The translations under genes were made by a program, and so were the position numbers. The notes below the pieces were generated by a model that saw only the letters and a program-made list of their open reading frames with translations, was not told where the DNA came from and did not search any database. A DNA stretch of 64,000 nucleotides from NCBI GenBank assembly GCA_008802785.1, contig VUYT01000039.1:62001-126000 (forward strand), given 5' to 3'. Shown here one piece after another: positions 58,881-64,000 of the stretch (positions within the stretch are counted from its first letter, which is position 1; every line of letters begins with the position of its first letter). The DNA is from Symmetrospora coprosmae (Eukaryota; Basidiomycota; Cystobasidiomycetes; Symmetrosporaceae).

Positions 58881-61800
58881 CTACCTCGTCTTGCGACCCT
58901 TGTTGACAATGTTCAAGCCAGCGCGCTTCTTGCCGTTGCCGAGCGGGACGTACGCATACGGGTTGGGCCCATCGCCGCGCTTGACGTCTCCTCCGGCTTT
59001 CTTGGCCTTGAAGTCCTGACCGATGCTCTCCTTCTGCTTCTTCTGGCGCTTAGGCTGCTTGGGAGCTGCCCTTCCGTCGGCGCCACCGCCTCGTTGCATG
59101 CCCAGGTCCGCCAACCGATCCTTGACGTCCTCCAGGAGCTCGTCCTCTTCGAGCTGCGCTCGCACTCGCTTTGTCGACTTATTCATCTTGACGCGACCGC
59201 GCGCGTCCCGATGGAAGCCGTCCTCGCCTCGAATGGCCTCGAGATACGCGTTCGTGCTGTCAACCTCGCCATCTGCTGCACCATCGCCCCCGTCCTCATC
59301 GCCATCCTCATTGAACATGAGCTTGCCGGACTCCTCGTCCGTCCTGAAGCGAGAGGACGCGCCATCACGTCCCTCCTCTCGCCTCGCCCGGCGAGCCTCC
59401 TCCTGTGCAGGGTTGCTGCGCGAAATGCGGCCGACCATACGATCATCGAGCAGATCAAGGGGCTCATCGCCGCGCTCCTGGATATACGCGGCGTTCTGCT
59501 CGTCTCCCTTCTTCCGGCCAATGGCATTCTTCCGAAGCTGCTGTTGCTGCGCTTGGTGCTGCTGACCGGCCCTGCCCTTGCCGGCTGCTGCCGACTTGGA
59601 TGCCGGCGCCGGAGCATCCTCATCGCTGTCCGCCTCGTCGTCCTCGGATCCGTACAGCGCGTCTTCGTAGGCGTTCCTAGTGGCACTCGGCTTGAGATTC
59701 TCTTCGCCGCTCTCCTGCCCGTCAACAGCCATGCCATCCTGCTGCTCCTTCTTGCGCTTGGCCCGCATCTGGCGCTTCCGTATGTTACTGAGAAGCTTGC
59801 GGTCGTCCTCGCGAGTCAGCTTCTCGATCTCATCGTACCCGAACTTGCGGATGAGGCGCTCGAAGATGTGCCGGATATTGAGCTTGAAATGGTTCTTGTG
59901 CTCGTGTGACCAGTCGAGGAGGGCGGGGATGAGCTTCTCGAGGTGCGGCTGGACATCGACCGGCGCGAGCGTGACGACCGCCACCTTCACAAAGCCGACG
60001 CTCGACTTGACAATCTCCCGGTTCGCTGATCCGAGGAAAACAAGGATGGTCGAGATCATCTCGCTGATCGTAGTCGAGTCAAGCTGCGTATGATACTCAA
60101 AGAGCAATCGCGAGAGCGCCGTGATTGTAGCGCTGATCATGTGCGGCGAGTTGCCAGCCAAACCAGCGGCAACCATCGTAATGTACTCGCCAATCGTGGC
60201 GTCTGCGTCCTCCACCATGCTCTCGTCGGCTTCTCCTTCGGTTTCCTCCCCTCCGGCCTCATCCGCACCCTTGATCAAGTTGCGCTTGATGACACCTCCC
60301 TTGGCCATTTTTTCGGCCATGCCGACGAGGAGATCGTATGCAGCACCTCGTGCTGCTTCGTTCGCCTCCTTGGTCGCAAGCACCGCCTCTGGGATGATAG
60401 ACGGGATGAGGTGCAGCTTGTCAGACGGCAGGAGCGGGATGATGGTGGAGAGCAAGGTCGTGCGGTCCCGCTTGGCAGCGGCCGAGACGCTTGTGTTCTT
60501 TTCGACAAGCTCATCCACGATGTCCTCGAGGTTATCCCGCACGACTTGCTCTCCCACGGCCCCGCCGGCTTCACATAACCTGACCAATACTCGATAGCCC
60601 TTCTTCTGCACTGCAGTGTCTTTGTTTTGGAGCACATCCTCAGTCAAGACGAGCTTGAGGAGCGAGGTAGCAGTCTCCACGTCCGGCAGGAAGGGCACAA
60701 GCTGGACGAGGAAGTCCAGCATGGTCTGTGGGACAGTTGACTCTCCCGGTGCAGGCTTGACAGGCGTGGGCGCGGCTGAGAGCCCTTGCAGCAAGATTGT
60801 GCGGATCTTGTTGAAGGTCCCAGTGAGATCCTGGAGCAGTGGGGAGAGCCGTGAATCCCTGGACTCATCGCCTGGCAGCGGTAAGTTTGCTCACCTTTGG
60901 ACTCAGAATGCTCAGGTATGCGCTTATGCAATCCAGGACGTAACCTCTGCCCTGCTTGCCCGACTTGCTGAAGACGTTGAACATGACCGCGAGCAGATTG
61001 GCAGCGAGGCCGGAGAGAAGCTGAATGTTCTGCTTTGCTGTGGCGTGGTCGACGCCAAGCGACTCGATAAGCACCTCATCCGTGGACGATGAGGCGACGA
61101 CGGCGTTATTCCGCTCGACGAGACGCTGCAAACCGCGGAAGAGCGCTGCCCGGAGGTGTGCCTGCGAGTAGAGGACATTCGAGAGGATCTCGCAAAATTG
61201 CTTCGTGAAGGCCTGCAGGCATGATGCGGATGCACGTCAGTTCTCAGGATTTCTGGACTGGCTGAAGCTGCAGCCGCTGTGATGGCTGACCCACCTCCGA
61301 CAGATCAACCGGAAGGTCGCAATAGCCGGGGAATAGTGCCCAGATCTGGTGCACAACAGCTTCGTAGACTTTGGCTTCGATGCCTGCGCGCTTCTTGAGG
61401 TGCTCACTCTCCTCCATGTCGGCTCTGCTCTCGGCTTCTCTGTACTTGCCAAACATGCGTTCGCTAAGCGGCACGAAGTGCGTCGTGAAGTGGGCCATGC
61501 GAGTGTTCGTAATCTTTGTACGGAAGACGGGCAGGAGCCATGCGCGGCCGACTCGATCCTTCTCGGACTGCTCCTCGCTGTCGAGGTTGAGGGGCAGGAG
61601 GTCAAGGACCCATTCTGGACCGCAGACCTCGGTCGCAGCGCCGAGGACCAGCTCAGCCGCCTCGCGATACTCGAAGCCTTCGATACCGCGCTGGTGTCCG
61701 GCAAGCTTGACATGCTCTGCGAGGAGAAGCGAAGCTGCAGGGACCATGGCGCCGTTGCTCGCGGGCACCTTGGTCCGCAGACGCCCTATGAGGGAAGCGA

Positions 61801-63219
61801 TGACGGAGAGAAGGTGCGGCATGGCTACTGCTTGGAACTTGATGCTCTTGAGAGCTGCAAGCAGAGCGTCACAGATGGCAAGGAGTGGTTGCTCCTGCCC
61901 GCTGCTACCGGAGACTGCCGAGACCGCGGCGGTCACTTCTTCATTGCTGATGCAGTAGCGTGTGAGCGCGTTCAGTGTCGATGTGGCGGCTGTCCGGACT
62001 GGCGGTGCCGGCGATGCCAGGTAGCTTAGGACACCCGAGAATGTCGAAAAGAGGGATTGTCGGCACTTGTCTGGGTTTGACCTGTGGGTGGCAGCAGCTT
62101 GCATCAACGCTGATCCTGCTGAGCAGTCGAGATTCAGTCGACTCACCGTGCGAACGCCACGAAGCCGTGCTCGACCGTTCCAAGCCATCCTGGTAGAATC
62201 CTCTCGTCGACGCTGCCCGTCCCCGCAGGCCTTGCCGCAAGAACGGCTTCCAACGTTTCCTCAACCTTGCCCTCTTCGAACGACTCGGAAGACTTGCTAA
62301 AGAGCGTCTCGAGAATATCGTATGAGGCTCCGGTGAGGAAAGGGCTGCTCAACCGCGGGAGCGATAGGAGAAGCGCGCAGAGAGGCGCAATGTAGTTGGC
62401 TGGCCAGTCCTTGCCGACCATCTTGATGAAGGCGCAGAGCCCGATAGCGCGGCTCGCCTCTTCCGATACGTTTCCTCCGTCTCCGCCGACTGTCAGCTGC
62501 GAATGTTGCTGCTTGCGCTTCCCGCCCTTCTTGCCCTCCTTCAAGGCGTCCTTCAGACTCTCTAACACGAACTCCGCAACGCGACCAGCGTACGGGTGCC
62601 GCACGCTAGGTGCAGGCGGGTTGGCGAGCATGGCCTGGATGACCTCCTGCGCCTTGCGGCGAACTTTCGGGCGTGGGTCGACGAGATACGCAAGGAGCGC
62701 GTTGAAAGCCTGCTTTGCCTGAAGCGAGTTGACGGTCGAAGTGTCCATGGCGAGATAGATGGGCTGGAAGAGGGCGAGCAGAGATTTGGTCGTGCCTGCT
62801 TCGCCGGAAGCCGCGAGCTGCGGCGTGAGGAGCTCGAGGAGTGTGCCGAGCTTGCTGCGCAGAACTGCTTGCTGCGTGAACGGCAGCACAATGGCGAACA
62901 GATACAGCGCTGCGGGAAGCGTCTCTCCATCGTTGTCCTGCGCGGCTGCCGTCGCGGCCGCGGCGGTGGCGACGAGCTGCTGGATGGTCGAGAGCAGGGC
63001 AGCGAAATAGGCCACGGGCGTAAGGGCTGCCCCCTGCTCCGACAGTGTCGCCTCGATGGCCACGAGTAGCGTAGCTGGCCTCTTCTGGTGGATGAGGTTC
63101 GACGTTGTCTGATGCCGAATCTTGTCGAGCGCGACCTTGAGCTGGACTGCTGCATCCCCAGAGCTGCCCGCGACGGGCACGGCAGCGTCGACGTCGACGG
63201 CAGCAAGTGTGTCTGCCAT
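58881..63219 (-). CDS. RRP12: Ribosomal RNA processing protein Rrp12
   Basis: Rrp12 is a HEAT-repeat protein that helps export and maturation of 40S and 60S pre-ribosomes through Ran. Exons 63219-62147, 62081-61295, 61212-60895 and 60830-58881 close to 1,375 residues. Conserved blocks: LKVALDKIRHQTTSNLIHQK and RPATLLVAIEATL near the start, DPRPKVRRKAQEVIQAML, GPEWVLDLLPLNL, RAWLLPVFRTKITNTRMAHF, PLSERMFGKYREAE and LWALFPGYCDLPVDL (IWALFPGYCDLP), VEKNTSVSAAAKRDRTTLLS and NVRHIFERLIRKFGYDEI with one change. The C-terminal third is charged, with KRXMRAKRKKE, acidic runs and a final KKRAGLNIVNKGRKTR, typical of Rrp12. Only three introns, fewer per kb than neighbours. Confidence 0.95.
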
Positions 63220-63453
63220 CGTGTATGCTCTCAGATATGCGTAGACGACGTTGCTGACGATGTGGACGGCGCAGATGCACGAGACACTGGGGCAGGGCAA
63301 ATTTATCGGACGGCTGCTGCCAGTGGCTACCCCTATTTTCGACAAAGGTACGCTCGGCGACTGAAGAGCGTGACGCAAAATGCTACGCCATTATCCAAGA
63401 CCGATAGATGATGACGCTGACATTGGACAGGGTAGAGACACACACAGCTCTAC

Positions 63454-64000
63454 CTACAGCTTGGCCTTTCCTTCCTGCTTCAAGGCAGCTTCCTGACTGT
63501 CCATCAGCATGTCGGCCGCCACACGCAGGTTCTCCACCATCTCTGCGTTCCTCCGGCCTTTCTTGCTTGTCACGGTAAAGACGAGGTGGTTGTCGTGTAT
63601 GGAATACGGCAGGCCTGAGGTGACAGAGTTCCTTCGTCAGACAATGAGCCAATTGTGCCACATGTTAAACGCAGGCAACTCACCGAAACCGTCCGGGACG
63701 ACCTGACCCCAGCCGTACGCGACAAAGTGTTTTGACGTGATGGCCGATGTGCTGAGCTGCCACGTCCCGCTTCGCTTGAGCAAGCCATCGTCGAACAGGC
63801 CCACATCCGTCTCCTTCTCCCCCTCGCCCAGCTCTGCATTGATCATCTTGAGACCGAAGATATGCCTGTCGCAGCCCATGGCATTGCTTGCGTCCTTCAT
63901 GTCCGCACCGTGCTGCTTCAGCGCCTCGAGGAACAAGCGGCGCTTCTCCGTGTCGCTGGCATCCGAGCCTGGCAGCGAAGCGAGGACAAAGGCCTTGCTC
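63454..64000 (-). CDS. Carnitine O-acyltransferase, C-terminal part, AKL end
   Basis: Carnitine acyltransferases move acetyl or acyl groups between CoA and carnitine for transport between peroxisome, mitochondrion and cytosol. The window holds the last two exons (64000-63684 and 63614-63454); the gene continues off the right edge. CDRHIFGLKMINAELG, WQLSTSAITSKHFVAYGWGQ, VVPDGFGLPYSIHDNHLVFT match the C-terminal Cys-Asp-Arg-His, Ser-Thr-Ser and Gly-Pro/Gly-Trp..VPDG(F/Y)G blocks of the family. The protein ends GKAKL, where AKL is a peroxisomal targeting tripeptide as in yeast Cat2. The catalytic His lies upstream of the window. RRP12 starts 234 bp downstream. Confidence 0.9.

Overview
The window looks like nuclear DNA of a basidiomycete fungus, probably a compact yeast-like or dimorphic species. 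The evidence is dense genes on both strands, short introns of roughly 50-170 nt with GT..AG ends and CTGAC/CTAAT-like branch sites, many small exons, high third-position GC, and fungal-specific families (ARG5,6, CSC1/PHM7, THP3, DUF3112-type 7-TM, asaB-like oxygenase, Par32-like). The exact species or order cannot be fixed from this sequence. For most genes the exon chains given here were rebuilt by hand and close in frame from ATG to stop.

Layout. 1-5.5 kb: 5' end of ARG5,6 (minus), then three small spliced minus-strand genes of unknown function. 5.5-18.4 kb: an unknown polytopic membrane protein, a PMP3-family protein, tRNA endonuclease SEN2, SAC3/GANP-type THP3, a 7-TM protein, GPI mannosyltransferase GPI18, and two tandem GNAT acetyltransferases. 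18.4-28.3 kb: cohesin factor PDS5 and a peroxisomal ABCD transporter. 28.3-33.1 kb: a 4.8-kb stretch with no recognisable gene. 33.1-48.9 kb: frataxin, a Par32-like protein, a CSC1/OSCA channel, an RBM18-like RRM protein, V-ATPase subunit E, a GGA adaptor, an SDR-like membrane protein and an asaB-like enzyme. 49.3-52.7 kb: a doubtful small gene, profilin and triosephosphate isomerase. 52.7-55.4 kb: a long upstream region. 55.4-64 kb: an HMG-box factor, PEX11, RRP12 and the 3' end of a carnitine acyltransferase ending in AKL.

How they work together. Most genes are housekeeping and not organised as a cluster. Three concern peroxisomal fatty-acid metabolism: ABCD transporter, PEX11 and the AKL-ended carnitine acyltransferase. 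The two GNAT genes are a clear tandem duplication. I found no CRISPR, rRNA, tRNA, phage-like or retroelement signal and no convincing new multi-gene system. The best leads are the ear-less GGA protein, the GNAT pair, the HMG factor with a box insertion and long upstream region, the 4.8-kb gene-free interval, and a group of stop-free introns whose length is a multiple of three.
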